Positions 10,020-19,956 of a stretch of DNA of 64,000 nt are shown piece after piece. Source of the stretch: Jeotgalibaca arthritidis. Lineage in GTDB: Bacteria > Bacillota > Bacilli > Lactobacillales > Aerococcaceae. The position numbers and the translations under genes were made by a program. The stretch covers positions 561,857-625,856 of the forward strand of contig NZ_CP049740.1 in NCBI RefSeq assembly GCF_011100465.1. The letters run 5' to 3'. The notes under the pieces were generated by a model that made no database searches, was not told where the DNA came from, and worked only from the letters and a program-made list of their open reading frames with translations. How positions within the stretch are numbered: the stretch's first letter is position 1; the number at the start of each line of letters is the position of its first letter.

Positions 10020-10418
10020 TTACCAAACGTAAGCCAATACTTCTCCACCAATATTTTTAGCTCTTGCTTCTTTATCTGTGACAACACCTTCAGAAGTGGA
10101 TACGATAGCGATTCCTAAGCCGTTTAATACGCGAGGAACTTCGCCGCTTTTCGCAAACACACGCAAACCTGGTTTAGAGATGCGTTTTAGTCCAGTGATA
10201 ACACGTTCGTTATTTGCACCATATTTTAAGAAAACACGGATAACGTTTTGTTTGTCGTCTTCAATGACTTCAAAGTTTTTAATGAATCCTTCATTTTTAA
10301 GGATCTTAGCGATTTCTACTTTCATATTAGAAGCAGGAACTTCTAGGCTTGCATGGCGAACCATGTTAGCGTTACGAATACGAGTAAGGAAATCTGCGAT
10401 TGGATCTGTCATAACCAT
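10020..10418 (-). CDS. rpsH: 30S ribosomal protein S8 (uS8)
   Basis: uS8 binds the central domain of 16S rRNA early in assembly; in enterobacteria it also represses its own operon. I chose the start at 10418 ([19 protein letters not shown]), nine bases after AGGAGG, rather than a start at 10424 that would leave three. This gives 132 residues, the family norm. The C-terminal motif [19 protein letters not shown] is conserved. Confidence 0.97.
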   Translation of the reverse strand: MVMTDPIADFLTRIRNANMVRHASLEVPASNMKVEIAKILKNEGFIKNFEVIEDDKQNVIRVFLKYGANNERVITGLKRISKPGLRVFAKSGEVPRVLNGLGIAIVSTSEGVVTDKEARAKNIGGEVLAYVW

Positions 10419-10451
10419 TAACATTTACCTCCTTCTTACGGGTATGGCTGA

Positions 10452-10637
10452 TTACCAGCTTGCTTTCTTCATGCCAGGGATTTGTCCTTTATAAGCTAGT
10501 TCACGCAAACAAATGCGGCACAATTTGAACTTACGGTAAACAGAATGCGGACGTCCACAACGTTCACAACGTGTATATTCTTGCGTTGAGAATTTAGCTG
10601 GGCGTTTGTTTTTAGCGATCATTGATTTTTTAGCCAC
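10452..10637 (-). CDS. rpsN: 30S ribosomal protein S14, short zinc type (uS14)
   Basis: A 61-residue uS14 with a CERCG and CRICL zinc knuckle (Cys24, Cys27, Cys40, Cys43 approximately), so it is the zinc-dependent C+ paralogue. It sits in the head of the small subunit. Under zinc starvation many relatives switch to a zinc-free paralogue under Zur control; none is in this window, though a Zur-like box occurs at the znu genes. Confidence 0.97.
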   Translation of the reverse strand: MAKKSMIAKNKRPAKFSTQEYTRCERCGRPHSVYRKFKLCRICLRELAYKGQIPGMKKASW

Positions 10638-10656
10638 TTAATTTTGCTCCCTTCGC

Positions 10657-11196
10657 TTATTTTTGGAATGGCATTCCTAATTGAGTCAATAATTCTCTTG
10701 ATTCTTCATCTGTGTTAGCAGTAGTTACGATAACGATATCCATACCACGTACTTTGTCAACTCTATCGTAGTCAACTTCAGGGAAAATCAATTGTTCTTT
10801 AACACCTAAAGTGTAGTTTCCACGTCCATCAAAAGAACGTTTGCTAATACCACGGAAATCACGTACACGTGGTAATGAAACTGTTACTAGTTTGTCTAAG
10901 AATTCGTACATTCTTTCGCCACGTAAAGTAACTTTAGCACCAATTGCCATACCTTCACGTAAACGGAATGCAGCGATTGATTTTTTAGCATGAGTGATAA
11001 CTGGTTTTTGACCAGAGATCAATGTTAGCTCTTCAACTGCTTTTTCTAGATTTTTAGCGTTTGCTACAGCGTCACCAACACCCATGTTGATAACAATTTT
11101 TTCAACTTTAGGAACTTCCATGACAGAAGTGTAGTTGAATTTTTCCACCAATGAAGGTGTGATTTCTTTTGTATATTTTTCTTTCAAACGGTTCAT
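10657..11196 (-). CDS. rplE: 50S ribosomal protein L5 (uL5)
   Basis: uL5 binds 5S rRNA and contacts P-site tRNA and uS13 across the subunit interface. The 179 residues open [22 protein letters not shown] and contain [22 protein letters not shown], both conserved. GAAGGAGGATC precedes the start. It lies between rplX and rpsN. Confidence 0.98.
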   Translation of the reverse strand: MNRLKEKYTKEITPSLVEKFNYTSVMEVPKVEKIVINMGVGDAVANAKNLEKAVEELTLISGQKPVITHAKKSIAAFRLREGMAIGAKVTLRGERMYEFLDKLVTVSLPRVRDFRGISKRSFDGRGNYTLGVKEQLIFPEVDYDRVDKVRGMDIVIVTTANTDEESRELLTQLGMPFQK

Positions 11197-11222
11197 CTAA
11201 AAGATCCTCCTTCCTTCAATGA

Positions 11223-11531
11223 TTAGTCGATAATGTTTCCAGTTTTTTTAGAAACACGGACTTTCTTATCGTCTTCAACTTTATAGCCTACTTTAGTAGG
11301 TTCACCAGTCTTAGGATCAATCAACATTACATTAGACACATGAATTGGCGCTTCTTCTTCAAGAATACCACCAGTCAAGTTGCTTTGTGAAGCTTTACGA
11401 TGTTTCTTCACAATGTTAATGCCTTCAACGATCACGCGGTCTTTTTTAGGTAGAGTTTTTAGGATCGTTCCTTCTTTACCTTTATCTTTACCAGTAATCA
11501 CTTTAACTTTATCGCCAGTTTTTACGTGCAT
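11223..11531 (-). CDS. rplX: 50S ribosomal protein L24 (uL24)
   Basis: uL24 initiates large-subunit assembly and lies near the tunnel exit. Start set at 11531 ([21 protein letters not shown]), preceded by GAAGGAGGTGCAACAACTC. An in-frame TTG at 11552 overlaps that ribosome binding site and is rejected. The product is 102 residues with an N-terminal KOW motif and the usual length. Confidence 0.96.
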   Translation of the reverse strand: MHVKTGDKVKVITGKDKGKEGTILKTLPKKDRVIVEGINIVKKHRKASQSNLTGGILEEEAPIHVSNVMLIDPKTGEPTKVGYKVEDDKKVRVSKKTGNIID

Positions 11532-11564
11532 GAGTTGTTGCACCTCCTTCAATTCTTACGATTC

Positions 11565-11933
11565 TTACAATACTTCTGGAGCTAGAGAAACAATCTTCAT
11601 GTAGTTGTTGTCACGTAATTCACGAGCAACAGGTCCAAAGATACGTGTTCCACGTGGGCTCTTGTCATCACGGATAATTACGCATGCATTTTCATCGAAC
11701 TTGATGTATGAACCGTCTTTACGGTGTGCACCAGTTTTAGTACGAACGATAACAGCTTTAACAACTTCACCTTTTTTGACAACGCCACCGGGTGTTGCTT
11801 GTTTTACTGTTGCAACAATAACATCACCAATGTTTGCGTATTTACGGCCAGATCCACCCAATACTTTAATAGCTAAGACTTCTCTTGCTCCTGAGTTATC
11901 GGCAACTTTCAAACGACTTTCTGTTTGGATCAC
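11565..11933 (-). CDS. rplN: 50S ribosomal protein L14 (uL14)
   Basis: uL14 lies on the intersubunit face and is the docking site for the silencing factor RsfS. The 122 residues start [20 protein letters not shown] and include the signature [21 protein letters not shown]. It lies between rpsQ and rplX. Confidence 0.98.
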   Translation of the reverse strand: MIQTESRLKVADNSGAREVLAIKVLGGSGRKYANIGDVIVATVKQATPGGVVKKGEVVKAVIVRTKTGAHRKDGSYIKFDENACVIIRDDKSPRGTRIFGPVARELRDNNYMKIVSLAPEVL

Positions 11934-11983
11934 TTTAGTATCCTCCTTCCGGATCAGGAATTATTTCTTGTTTTTTATAAAAA

Positions 11984-12250
11984 TTAGATAATCACAGACT
12001 CTTCTACAATCTCCATCAAACGGAAGTTTTTAGTAGCAGATAGCGGACGAGTTTCCATGATTTTTACGATATCACCAAGTTTTGCTTGATTGTTTTCGTC
12101 ATGTGCTTTGTACTTTTTAGAGTATCTTACACGTTTACCGTATGTAGGATGGTTTTTGTAAGTAGATACTTCTACTACAATTGTTTTATCCATTTTGTCA
12201 GAGACAACACGGCCTTGGTAGACTTTACGTTTATTACGTTGTTCAGTCAT
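11984..12250 (-). CDS. rpsQ: 30S ribosomal protein S17 (uS17)
   Basis: An 88-residue OB-fold primary assembly protein of the 30S subunit. It contains the conserved [26 protein letters not shown] and [20 protein letters not shown] segments. GAGGGTACTAAAAA precedes the ATG at 12250. Position between rpmC and rplN is canonical. Confidence 0.98.
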   Translation of the reverse strand: MTEQRNKRKVYQGRVVSDKMDKTIVVEVSTYKNHPTYGKRVRYSKKYKAHDENNQAKLGDIVKIMETRPLSATKNFRLMEIVEESVII

Positions 12251-12274
12251 TTTTTAGTACCCTCCTTTGCTGAA

Positions 12275-12469
12275 TTACTGATTTTGCAACTCTTGACGCA
12301 ATACTGTTTTAATGCGTGCAATTGATTTGCGAACTTCTTTAAGGCGGGCAGTGTTTTCAAGTTGCCCTGTAGCAAGTTGGAATCGTAGATTGAAAAGCTC
12401 TTCTTTGAATGCTTTTTCTTTCTCAATCATTTCAGCAGTGGATAAGTCTTTGATTTCATTAGCCTTCAT
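12275..12469 (-). CDS. rpmC: 50S ribosomal protein L29 (uL29)
   Basis: uL29 lies beside the tunnel exit next to uL23. I place the start at 12469 ([20 protein letters not shown]), giving 64 residues. GGTGGTGAATCGA serves as the binding site inside the end of rplP, and the genes overlap by 11 nt. A longer reading from 12484 adds five atypical residues. The helical hairpin core [29 protein letters not shown] is conserved. Confidence 0.95.
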   Translation of the reverse strand: MKANEIKDLSTAEMIEKEKAFKEELFNLRFQLATGQLENTARLKEVRKSIARIKTVLRQELQNQ

Positions 12470-12893
12470 TCGATTCACCACCAATTTCTGTACGTTTTAC
12501 GATTTTAGTTTTGATTGGCAATTTATGAGATGCCAAACGCAAAGCTTCACGTGCTACTTCTTCAGGTACGCCGCCAACTTCAAACATGATTTTGCCGCGT
12601 TTTACAGGAGATACCCAGCCTTCTGGAGCACCTTTACCTTTACCCATACGAACACCAATAGCTTTAGATGTATATGATTTGTGAGGGAAGATTTTAATCC
12701 AAACTTTCCCACCACGTTTCATGTAACGAGTCATAGCAATACGGGCTGCTTCGATTTGACGGTTAGTGATCCATTTTGAATCAACAGCTTGCAAACCAAA
12801 TTCACCAAAAACAATTTCTTTTCCACCTTTTGCTTCTCCGCGCATTTTTCCACGGAATTCACGACGGTGTTTTACACGTTTAGGTACTAACAT
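12459..12893 (-). CDS. rplP: 50S ribosomal protein L16 (uL16)
   Basis: uL16 organises the A-site architecture of the large subunit and joins late. The 144 residues begin [19 protein letters not shown] and contain [20 protein letters not shown] and [22 protein letters not shown]. It starts 3 nt after the rpsC stop and overlaps rpmC at its end, indicating tight coupling. Confidence 0.98.
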   Translation of the reverse strand: MLVPKRVKHRREFRGKMRGEAKGGKEIVFGEFGLQAVDSKWITNRQIEAARIAMTRYMKRGGKVWIKIFPHKSYTSKAIGVRMGKGKGAPEGWVSPVKRGKIMFEVGGVPEEVAREALRLASHKLPIKTKIVKRTEIGGESNEG

Positions 12894-12896
12894 TGG

Positions 12897-13550
12897 TTAT
12901 TTCCCTCCTTTCTCAGATTTACGTTCTGGCAATACTTCACCACGGGAAATCCAAACTTTAACGCCTAGTTTACCGTAAGTAGTGTCAGCTTCTTCCCATG
13001 CATAGTCAATGTCTGCACGAAGAGTATGCAAAGGAACAGTTCCTTCAGAATGAGTTTCTGAACGAGCCATATCTGCTCCGTTCAAACGACCAGAAACCAT
13101 AGTTTTGATACCATGAGCTCCAGCTCTCATTGTACGTTGGATAGCTTGTTTTTGTGCGCGACGGAAAGCAACACGGTTTTCTAATTGTCTTGCAATTCCT
13201 TCTCCCACTAATTTAGCATCCAAGTCTGCTTTTTTAATCTCAACGATGTTAATATGAACACGTTTGTTTGTTAAAGTGTTTAGAGCTTTACGTAGTTTTT
13301 CTACTTCAGATCCACCTTTACCGATAACCATTCCTGGTTTAGCAGTATGGATTGAAATATTAACACGGTTAGCTGCACGTTCGATTTCTACGCGAGAAAC
13401 AGATGCTTCTTTTAAGTTAGTTTCGATATGTTTACGAATCTTTAAATCTTCATGTAAGAAATCAGCGAAATCTTTTTCTGCGTACCATTTAGCATCCCAA
13501 TCACGGATAATGCCAACACGCATTCCTATTGGATTAATTTTTTGACCCAC
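12897..13550 (-). CDS. rpsC: 30S ribosomal protein S3 (uS3)
   Basis: uS3 forms part of the mRNA entry pore and helicase with uS4 and uS5. The 217 residues contain an N-terminal KH type II domain with [20 protein letters not shown] near 67-86 and the C-terminal S3 domain ([23 protein letters not shown]). It starts immediately after rplV. Confidence 0.98.
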   Translation of the reverse strand: MGQKINPIGMRVGIIRDWDAKWYAEKDFADFLHEDLKIRKHIETNLKEASVSRVEIERAANRVNISIHTAKPGMVIGKGGSEVEKLRKALNTLTNKRVHINIVEIKKADLDAKLVGEGIARQLENRVAFRRAQKQAIQRTMRAGAHGIKTMVSGRLNGADMARSETHSEGTVPLHTLRADIDYAWEEADTTYGKLGVKVWISRGEVLPERKSEKGGK

Positions 13551-13553
13551 AGA

Positions 13554-13910
13554 TTATCCCTCCTTCTTTTCTGATACCACGATTGTAATGTGGCTTGTAC
13601 GTTTCAAAATTTGTGAAGCGGATCCTTTAGCACGAGGACGGAAGCGTTTCATTGTTGGTCCTTCGTTCACATAAGCTTCACTTACTACCAAGTTTTCAAT
13701 ATCTAAATCATAGTTATGTTCCGCATTAGCAATTGCTGACATTAACACTTTTTCGACTGCAGGTGATGCAGAGCGTGGTGTAAATTTCAGAATGGAGATT
13801 GCTTCTCCAATACTTTTTCCTCTGATAAGATCCACTACTAGACGAACCTTACGAGGTGCGATACGGACAGTTTTAGCAGTTGCTTTTGCAGCTGTAATTT
13901 GTTCTGCCAT
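13554..13910 (-). CDS. rplV: 50S ribosomal protein L22 (uL22)
   Basis: uL22 lines the peptide exit tunnel with its long hairpin; insertions there can give macrolide resistance. The 118 residues show no insertion: the hairpin and tail read [20 protein letters not shown] then TSHITIVV. Start [19 protein letters not shown] follows GAGGGGAGGAATTAAA. It is shorter than some relatives only in the N-terminal tail. Confidence 0.98.
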   Translation of the reverse strand: MAEQITAAKATAKTVRIAPRKVRLVVDLIRGKSIGEAISILKFTPRSASPAVEKVLMSAIANAEHNYDLDIENLVVSEAYVNEGPTMKRFRPRAKGSASQILKRTSHITIVVSEKKEG

Positions 13911-13930
13911 TTTAATTCCTCCCCTCGTAA

Positions 13931-14212
13931 TTAACGACGACCTGTTTTCTTATCGTCAGCCGCGTGTCCGCGGTATGTTCTTGTTGGAGCGAACTCCCCT
14001 AATTTGTGTCCTACCATATCTTCTTGAATGTATACAGGGACATGTTTTCTTCCATCATATACTGCAATCGTTTGGCCGATGAATTGTGGGAAAATTGTTG
14101 AACGGCGTGACCAAGTTTTAATAACTTGTTTTTTCTCGCTCTTAGCAGCAACTTCCACTTTCTTCATAAGATGTTCATCGACGAAAGGTCCTTTTTTCAA
14201 ACTACGACCCAT
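13931..14212 (-). CDS. rpsS: 30S ribosomal protein S19 (uS19)
   Basis: uS19 lies in the head near the A site and intersubunit bridges. I chose the start at 14212 ([20 protein letters not shown]), preceded by AAAGGAGGCTTCACC, giving the normal 93 residues. An in-frame start at 14254 would include the binding site in the coding region. The conserved IPQF-type segment is [20 protein letters not shown]. Confidence 0.97.
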   Translation of the reverse strand: MGRSLKKGPFVDEHLMKKVEVAAKSEKKQVIKTWSRRSTIFPQFIGQTIAVYDGRKHVPVYIQEDMVGHKLGEFAPTRTYRGHAADDKKTGRR

Positions 14213-14267
14213 GGTGAAGCCTCCTTTCGGTTCTCTTCTATCTGTATCATACATTTGATTGTATTAA

Positions 14268-15098
14268 TTATTTTTTACGTCCACGAATAATTAATTTGCT
14301 AGATTTAGCTTTTTTATTACGTGTCTTCATACCACGTGCAGGTTTGCCCCATGGTGTCATTGGTGATTTACGTCCGATTGGTGCTTTACCTTCACCACCA
14401 CCGTGTGGGTGATCGTTAGGGTTCATTACAGAACCACGCACAGTAGGTCTCTTACCTAACCAACGATTACGTCCTGCTTTACCAATGTTAATCAATTCGT
14501 GTTGTTCGTTACCTACAGTACCAACTGTTGCACGACAAGCTGAAAGGATCATACGAACTTCGCCTGAGTTTAAACGTACAAGAGTGTATTTGCCTTCACG
14601 ACCTAATACTTGAGCGCTTGTACCAGCAGAACGGATTAATTGTCCGCCTTTACCAGGTTTCATTTCAATGTTGTGAATGAATGTACCAACTGGAATGTTT
14701 GCTAATGGCAAAGCATTACCAACTTTGATATCTACTCCCTCACCAGATTCAATCTTTTGTCCAACTTCGATTCCTTTTGGAGCAATGATGTATGCTTTAA
14801 CTCCATCAGTGTAGTGGATTAGTGCAATGTTAGCAGTACGGTTTGGATCGTACTCAACAGCTTTAACTAGGCCGATTACGCCATCTTTGTTACGCTTGAA
14901 GTCGATAATACGGTAAGCACGTTTGTGTCCGCCAGCTTGATGACGTACTGTGATTTTACCTTGATTATTACGGCCAGCGTGTTTGCTTTTCTTTTCTAGT
15001 AACGTTTTTTCAGGAGTTGTTTTTGTGATTTCAGCGAAATCTGATCCTGTCATGTTACGACGACCGTTAGTTATCGGTTTGTATTTCTTAATCGCCAC
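14268..15098 (-). CDS. rplB: 50S ribosomal protein L2 (uL2)
   Basis: uL2 is one of the largest primary-binding proteins of the 50S subunit and lies near the peptidyl transferase centre. The 276 residues include the conserved loop [20 protein letters not shown] with its functionally important histidine. A basic C-terminal tail follows. AGGAGGGAATATAACG precedes the start at 15098. Confidence 0.98.
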   Translation of the reverse strand: MAIKKYKPITNGRRNMTGSDFAEITKTTPEKTLLEKKSKHAGRNNQGKITVRHQAGGHKRAYRIIDFKRNKDGVIGLVKAVEYDPNRTANIALIHYTDGVKAYIIAPKGIEVGQKIESGEGVDIKVGNALPLANIPVGTFIHNIEMKPGKGGQLIRSAGTSAQVLGREGKYTLVRLNSGEVRMILSACRATVGTVGNEQHELINIGKAGRNRWLGKRPTVRGSVMNPNDHPHGGGEGKAPIGRKSPMTPWGKPARGMKTRNKKAKSSKLIIRGRKK

Positions 15099-15140
15099 GT
15101 TATATTCCCTCCTATATATTGATTTGGGTATCTATTTGTT

Positions 15141-15428
15141 TTATTCTTCGTCGAATAATTCGATTGTTTTTGAAGCTTCTGTTAAAGTAACAATCGCTTT
15201 GCGGCGTTTTTTAGTATAGCCTTGGTAACGGCCCATACGTTTAAGTTTTCCGCGTACATTCATAATATTCACGTTTTTAACTTCTACATCAAACACTTTT
15301 TCAATTGCTTGTTTTACTAGAGTTTTATTAGCGCGAACATCTACTTCAAAGGTATATTTCTTCTCGTCCATTGCAAGCATAGATGCTTCCGTGATGACTG
15401 GGCGTAAAATAACATCATGTAATTCCAT
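15141..15428 (-). CDS. rplW: 50S ribosomal protein L23 (uL23)
   Basis: uL23 lies at the tunnel exit and is the docking point for signal recognition particle and trigger factor. The 95-residue protein ([20 protein letters not shown]) is of normal length. Its first base coincides with the last base of rplD, so translation is coupled. Confidence 0.98.
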   Translation of the reverse strand: MELHDVILRPVITEASMLAMDEKKYTFEVDVRANKTLVKQAIEKVFDVEVKNVNIMNVRGKLKRMGRYQGYTKKRRKAIVTLTEASKTIELFDEE

Positions 15429-16051
15429 TATTGAAGAGCCTCCTCTACCTTAGAAAGAGCAGCTTGAGTCAATACAACTTTGTTATGAGACACGATGTCA
15501 AGTACGTTTAGTCCGTCTGCATTGATAACAGTTACCTTTGGAAGGTTACGTGCAGATAATACTGCAAAGTCGTTATCATTTTCAACAACTACTAATACTT
15601 TTGAGTCTACATTCAAGTTAGATAACACTTGTGCAAATTCTTTTGTTTTTGGTGCGTCGAAAGTTAGTCCTTCAAGTACTAATAAGTTTCCTTCTGTAAC
15701 TTTCTCAGAAAGAACTGATTTAAGTGCTAAGCGACGAACTTTTTTGTTTAATTTATATTTGTAAGAACGAGGTGTTGGTCCAAAAACCACTCCACCGCCA
15801 ACCCATTGTGGTGAACGGATTGATCCTTGACGAGCACGACCAGTTCCTTTTTGACGCCATGGTTTACGGCCGCCTCCGCGAACTGCACTACGGTTTTTAA
15901 CAGCGTGCGTTCCTTGTCTTAATGACGCGCGTTGCATAATGATTGCATCAAATACAACACTTTCGTTTGGTTCGATTCCAAAGATTTCCTCGTTTAGTGT
16001 TACTTCACCATTTTGAGTACCATCTTGTTTAAATAGGGTTACGTTAGGCAT
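15428..16051 (-). CDS. rplD: 50S ribosomal protein L4 (uL4)
   Basis: uL4 has a loop that lines the peptide tunnel constriction. In this 207-residue protein the loop reads [20 protein letters not shown] then RSPQWVGGG, without insertions; the V replaces the Arg that I expect in many relatives (QWRGGG). In enterobacteria uL4 represses the S10 operon; whether that applies here is unknown. Confidence 0.98.
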   Translation of the reverse strand: MPNVTLFKQDGTQNGEVTLNEEIFGIEPNESVVFDAIIMQRASLRQGTHAVKNRSAVRGGGRKPWRQKGTGRARQGSIRSPQWVGGGVVFGPTPRSYKYKLNKKVRRLALKSVLSEKVTEGNLLVLEGLTFDAPKTKEFAQVLSNLNVDSKVLVVVENDNDFAVLSARNLPKVTVINADGLNVLDIVSHNKVVLTQAALSKVEEALQ

Positions 16052-16078
16052 GTTTCTCGTTCCTCCTTTCTATATTAC

Positions 16079-16714
16079 TTATTTAGCAGCTTTACGAGCT
16101 GATTTGATTTCGATTAATGATTTTTTAGATCCCGGTACATTACCTTTGATCAAGATAACGTTGTTTTCAACGTCAACTTTAACGATTTCTAGGTTTTGGA
16201 TAGTAATGCGTTTGCCACCCATTTGCCCAGGTAATTTTTTACCTTTGAAAACGCGTGATGGATCAGACGCTGCACCCATTGAACCAGGACGACGATGGTA
16301 ACGAGAACCGTGAGACATTGGTCCACGAGATTGTCCGTGACGTTTGATAACGCCTTGGAAACCGTGTCCTTTAGATGTACCAGTGACATCAACGATGTCT
16401 CCTGCTACGAACATATCTACTTTAAGTTCTTGTCCTACTTCGTATTCTCCCAGCTCAACATCTTTGATTTCTCTAATGAAGCGCTTAGGAGCAGTTTTTG
16501 CTTTTGCTGCATGACCTTTAGCAGGTTTGTTAGTTAATACGTCACGTAAATCTTGGTAACCGATTTGTACCGCTTCGTAGCCATCTGTTTCAACAGTTTT
16601 AACTTGTAATACTGCGTTTGGAGTAGCTTCGATAACAGTTACAGGCACCAATTCTCCGTTTTCTGTAAAGAACTGAGTCATACCTACTTTTCTGCCTAAG
16701 ATTCCTTTGGTCAT
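16079..16714 (-). CDS. rplC: 50S ribosomal protein L3 (uL3)
   Basis: uL3 is an early assembly protein with a loop reaching the peptidyl transferase centre. The 211 residues start [20 protein letters not shown] and contain [20 protein letters not shown] and [10 protein letters not shown]-like [20 protein letters not shown]. Second gene of the operon, 52 nt after rpsJ. Confidence 0.98.
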   Translation of the reverse strand: MTKGILGRKVGMTQFFTENGELVPVTVIEATPNAVLQVKTVETDGYEAVQIGYQDLRDVLTNKPAKGHAAKAKTAPKRFIREIKDVELGEYEVGQELKVDMFVAGDIVDVTGTSKGHGFQGVIKRHGQSRGPMSHGSRYHRRPGSMGAASDPSRVFKGKKLPGQMGGKRITIQNLEIVKVDVENNVILIKGNVPGSKKSLIEIKSARKAAK

Positions 16715-16766
16715 GGTAACACCTCCGTTGTTTTATTAGTTAGTTTATTTTTGGGTTAACGATAAA

Positions 16767-17075
16767 TTATAGTTTGATTTCGATGTCTACGCCAGATGGT
16801 AGATCAAGTTTCATCAATGCATCAACAGTTTTGCTTGTTGGGTTGATAATATCAATCAAACGTTTGTGTGTACGCATTTCAAATTGCTCACGAGAATCTT
16901 TGTATTTATGCGGTGAACGAATCACTGTATACAATTGTCTCTCTGTAGGCAATGGAATCGGACCTGAGACAGAAGCTCCTGTTCTCTTTGCAGTTTCTAC
17001 AATTTTATCTGCTGATTGATCCAATGCGCGGTGTTCATATGCTTTCAAACGGATACGAATCTTTTGTTTTGCCAT
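16767..17075 (-). CDS. rpsJ: 30S ribosomal protein S10 (uS10)
   Basis: uS10 is a head protein and, with NusB, part of the transcription antitermination complex. The 102 residues read [20 protein letters not shown] and end in SGVDIEIKL. The tetracycline-linked loop ([19 protein letters not shown]) looks wild type. It is the first gene of the fused S10-spc-alpha operon and follows a 165-nt leader. Confidence 0.98.
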   Translation of the reverse strand: MAKQKIRIRLKAYEHRALDQSADKIVETAKRTGASVSGPIPLPTERQLYTVIRSPHKYKDSREQFEMRTHKRLIDIINPTSKTVDALMKLDLPSGVDIEIKL

Positions 17076-17246
17076 TTTGTTCCCTCCTTCGTCAAATGTA
17101 ACTCATAAGACTAGCTCCACGAAAATTTTCCGGCCTCACCCGCCGTGGCAAAGCGTCCGGGCGTGTCGCAACCTCTCGTTTCATCACTTGGCGTCCTCAA
17201 ATAAGGACCCCTGTGCTTTTTACTTCTGTAAATTTCGCACTTCATT
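17076..17246 (-). promoter_or_regulatory. GC-rich structured leader of the S10 operon
   Basis: About 165 nt lie between the promoter and rpsJ. The middle (17120-17215) is far richer in G and C than its surroundings. GTCCT and AGGAC arms flank a short loop near 17192-17208, and a CGCCCG/CGGGTG stem is possible near 17135-17165. This suggests a regulatory RNA leader, but I cannot assign it to a known ribosomal-protein leader family. The rest of the 345-nt gap (to 17420) holds the promoter, an AT-rich stretch and the rnfD terminator. Confidence 0.5.
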
Positions 17247-17275
17247 AGTATACAGACTTATTATATAATTTGCAA
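17247..17275 (-). promoter_or_regulatory. sigma-A promoter of the S10-spc-alpha operon
   Basis: On the minus strand TTGCAA, exactly 17 bp and TATACT. It is the only strong promoter seen upstream of rpsJ. Confidence 0.85.
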
Positions 17276-17366
17276 GCTTTTTTCAATAAAAATTTATTTG
17301 TTTTTTGTTTTTTCTCAACTTGTTTTATTTTGCCTGTTTAGTCCCTTTAAATCAAGTTTTTCGCAT

Positions 17367-17408
17367 AAAAAAACAGGAAGATTTTGATTATAAAATCAAC
17401 TCTCTTCC
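17367..17408 (-). terminator. rho-independent terminator after rnfD
   Basis: Minus-strand AGGAAGA pairs with TCTTCCT, with an inner TTGAT/ATCAA stem, followed by GTTTTTTT. It closes the two-gene rnfC-rnfD unit. Confidence 0.85.
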
Positions 17409-17420
17409 TATTATATATGA

Positions 17421-18422
17421 TTATTTTATGACCACTTTCTCGCGAACAGCTTTATTTTTCTTTAAACGCTGCTGATGTCCGTAAATTCTTGGTGCTAAAT
17501 AGCGGTCAATTGCGGGAGACAGAGCATTCATAATTAAGATAGCGATACCCACTCCACCAGGAAAATTAAATAGCAATCGAATGATAGCAGTTAACAATCC
17601 TGCTCCAAGCGCATAAAGTAGTTTGCCATCTCTTGTTAAGGGTTGGGAACTGTAGTCTGTAATCATGTAAACCGCAGCAAAACATGCTGTGCCACTTAAA
17701 ACATGGGTCATATAGTAATCAAATTGAAAGCCACCAGCAATTGAGGTTGTTAAAGCCAGCGTAGCTAAATAGATTATTGGTAAGTTTGGTGATATCACCC
17801 TTTTTATGATGAGATAAATCATCCCTATTAAAATCATTAGCTTGGATGTTTCGCCTATTGGGCCACCTAAACCGACACCTAAAAACAAGTCTGTTAAACT
17901 TGGTATGCCTTCACTGGGCAAACTTGTCGTCATATGACCAATATATTCTAATGGTGTTGCTGTAGAAACGATATCCTCTCCCGGCAAAACCCAATTGGTA
18001 ATCCATGGCGAAAAGAATACCTTTAACATTACCCGAGCAGCTACCGCTGGATTAAAGATGTTACGGCCAATCCCTCCTCCAATTTGCTTGACGATTATAA
18101 TCGCAAATATACTCCCTACTGCGATCGTCCATAAAGGAGCTGTTACCGGTAGGCTAAGTGCGATTAACATACCCGTAATGACCGCACTCAAGTCTTTGAT
18201 GGTTGATTTTCTACGTGCTATTTTTTGGAAAAGGTACTCTGATAATACAGCCGTCACGACGCCAACGATAAGCATGACTAATACATGCCAACCAAAAAAG
18301 TATATAGCTGCTGATGTTGGGAATAAGAGTGAAATAATGACTTGCAGCATCACCCACTGAGCAGATGGTTTTGCATATAAATGAGGCGATCGGCTAATAG
18401 ATAACTCTTTTATTTGATTCAT
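17421..18422 (-). CDS. rnfD: RnfD/NqrB-family membrane flavoprotein
   Basis: A 333-residue polytopic membrane protein of the RnfD/NqrB family, a flavin-carrying subunit of ion-motive electron transport complexes. About eight to ten hydrophobic segments are visible. The GGGIGRNIFNPAVAARVML motif (115-133) is diagnostic. The sequence STATPL at 153-158 matches the SGAT-type site where FMN is attached to a threonine, here probably Thr156. The attachment enzyme ApbE is not in the window. It starts 6 nt after rnfC and ends at a terminator, so no rnfG, rnfE, rnfA or rnfB follows. Confidence 0.88.
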   Translation of the reverse strand: MNQIKELSISRSPHLYAKPSAQWVMLQVIISLLFPTSAAIYFFGWHVLVMLIVGVVTAVLSEYLFQKIARRKSTIKDLSAVITGMLIALSLPVTAPLWTIAVGSIFAIIIVKQIGGGIGRNIFNPAVAARVMLKVFFSPWITNWVLPGEDIVSTATPLEYIGHMTTSLPSEGIPSLTDLFLGVGLGGPIGETSKLMILIGMIYLIIKRVISPNLPIIYLATLALTTSIAGGFQFDYYMTHVLSGTACFAAVYMITDYSSQPLTRDGKLLYALGAGLLTAIIRLLFNFPGGVGIAILIMNALSPAIDRYLAPRIYGHQQRLKKNKAVREKVVIK

Positions 18423-18428
18423 TTTACT

Positions 18429-19751
18429 CTACCCCGCATTCTTTGTTTTAATGGCTGATTTGGCAGAGCGAATATTATCTAAGAGCGGTATTTTTGATGG
18501 ACAAATAAACGAGCAATTGCCACATTCGATGCAATCCATGGCTCCTAAACGTTCCGCTTCATTGATATCTCCTCTTTCATAGGCGTTACTAATAAGAATA
18601 GGTTGTAAGTTAACCGGACAGACATTTAAGCACTCTGAGCAACGAATACAATCCGTCCGCTCTTGATCTGTCACTTCTTCAGCTAATAGAAATGTGATAA
18701 CTGAACTCCCTTTAGTAATGGGAATATCGGCTGAATCGATGGCAATCCCCATCATAGGTCCGCCATGTAATAGTTTAGCTGGCGGGCTACTAAAACCACC
18801 ACATTCTTCGATTAGGCAATTAATCGGTGTACCTATACGAACACGAAGGTTCTGAGGTTGACGAATAGCTTCTCCTGTGACGGTTGTTACTCGTTCAAAG
18901 AGTGGCTTTTGCTCTTCAATTGCCTCATAAACGGCGTGGGCAGTCGATACATTGGTGACGAATGTCCTCACATCAGCAGGTAAGCCTGCTGATGGCACCT
19001 CTCTACCGGTTAGCTTCTTTATTAATACTTTTTCTGCACCTTGTGGGTACATGGTTTGTAGCACTTTTATTTCAACATCAGGAAAGTCCTTTATAGCTAA
19101 TAATAAGGCTGTTTCGCAATCTGGTGTATCATCTTCGAGGGCAATGTAGACGCGTTTGGCAGCAAGTAGGTTTTGCAAGTGGCGGGCTCCTTTTACGATT
19201 GTTTCAGCGTGCTCAATCATCATACGATGATCACTCGTTGAATAAGGCTCACACTCTGCGCCATTAATAATAATGGTATCAATTGGCTTATGCGTTTGAG
19301 GTGATGCTTTTACATCGGTTGGAAAGGTTGCTCCTCCCATTCCTACAATACCTGCTCGGCGAATCATCGCTAGTTTATCTGCTGAGCTTTCTAACTTTTG
19401 CTGTTTAAAAAAAGCTTCGTCTTTATCGTCTTTAAAATCATTTTGAATAACGATTGCTTGGTGAGGACCCTTAACGGTTTGACGACTTGATATCGCCATG
19501 ACCTTTCCAGAAACCGAAGATAGCACATTGGCAGAAATGCCACCATCTGCTTCTGCTAAAAGGCTGCCAATTTTTACATAGTCGCCTACCGAAACAACTG
19601 CTTTAGCAGGCTTTCCGATATGCATATTTAAGGGGAAAATGAGCATATCCGGTACTTTAGCTTTTTTTATTGGTAATTGCTCTGTTCGTTCTTTTCTCTC
19701 TTCAGGAAAAATGCCAGCTAAACTTCGCTTGAAATGAAAATGTAATTTCAT
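18429..19751 (-). CDS. rnfC: RnfC-family electron transport subunit
   Basis: A 440-residue soluble or peripheral subunit that accepts electrons, from NADH or ferredoxin depending on the complex. The nucleotide/FMN-binding core shows RRAGIVGMGGATFPTDVKAS near 130-150 and INGAECEPY. The C-terminal part carries two [4Fe-4S] motifs, CIRCSECLNVCP and CIECGNCSFICP. It is full length with all eight cluster cysteines present. It is promoter-proximal in the rnfC-rnfD pair. The missing partners make its electron donor and acceptor uncertain. Confidence 0.9.
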   Translation of the reverse strand: MKLHFHFKRSLAGIFPEERKERTEQLPIKKAKVPDMLIFPLNMHIGKPAKAVVSVGDYVKIGSLLAEADGGISANVLSSVSGKVMAISSRQTVKGPHQAIVIQNDFKDDKDEAFFKQQKLESSADKLAMIRRAGIVGMGGATFPTDVKASPQTHKPIDTIIINGAECEPYSTSDHRMMIEHAETIVKGARHLQNLLAAKRVYIALEDDTPDCETALLLAIKDFPDVEIKVLQTMYPQGAEKVLIKKLTGREVPSAGLPADVRTFVTNVSTAHAVYEAIEEQKPLFERVTTVTGEAIRQPQNLRVRIGTPINCLIEECGGFSSPPAKLLHGGPMMGIAIDSADIPITKGSSVITFLLAEEVTDQERTDCIRCSECLNVCPVNLQPILISNAYERGDINEAERLGAMDCIECGNCSFICPSKIPLLDNIRSAKSAIKTKNAG

Positions 19752-19813
19752 AGTCTTCAGCCTTTCTTAGTGTGGCTCGAGTGTCAATTGTCCCTTTATT
19801 AATAGATAATATC

Positions 19814-19842
19814 ATTATAAATAAAAAATTTTTCAGTGTAAA
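19814..19842 (-). promoter_or_regulatory. promoter of rnfC-rnfD
   Basis: Minus strand TTTACA, 17 bp, TATAAT. A symmetric ATAAT-GAT-ATTAT element overlaps the -10 and start region. It resembles half of a PerR/Fur box, but the right arm matches poorly, so I assign no regulator. Confidence 0.75.
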
Positions 19843-19907
19843 GTTATATGTGCAATATGGGATGTCAGATACAGCTCATTTGATTGACCTGCATCGACTG
19901 TTTCGAC

Positions 19908-19942
19908 AAAAAAAGACTAGAAGTCTTTCGACCTCTAGTCTG
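19908..19942 (-). terminator. terminator after the TM-helix channel-like gene
   Basis: Minus strand AGACTAGA and TCTAGTCT-like arms with an inner GTC/GAC pair around GAAA, followed by TTTTTTTG. Confidence 0.85.
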
Positions 19943-19956
19943 TTAGCTTGTTATTA

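Noticed and set aside
19804-19820. PerR or Fur box at the rnfC promoter
   Set aside because: Only one arm matches; the other matches about half the positions, so no regulator is assigned.
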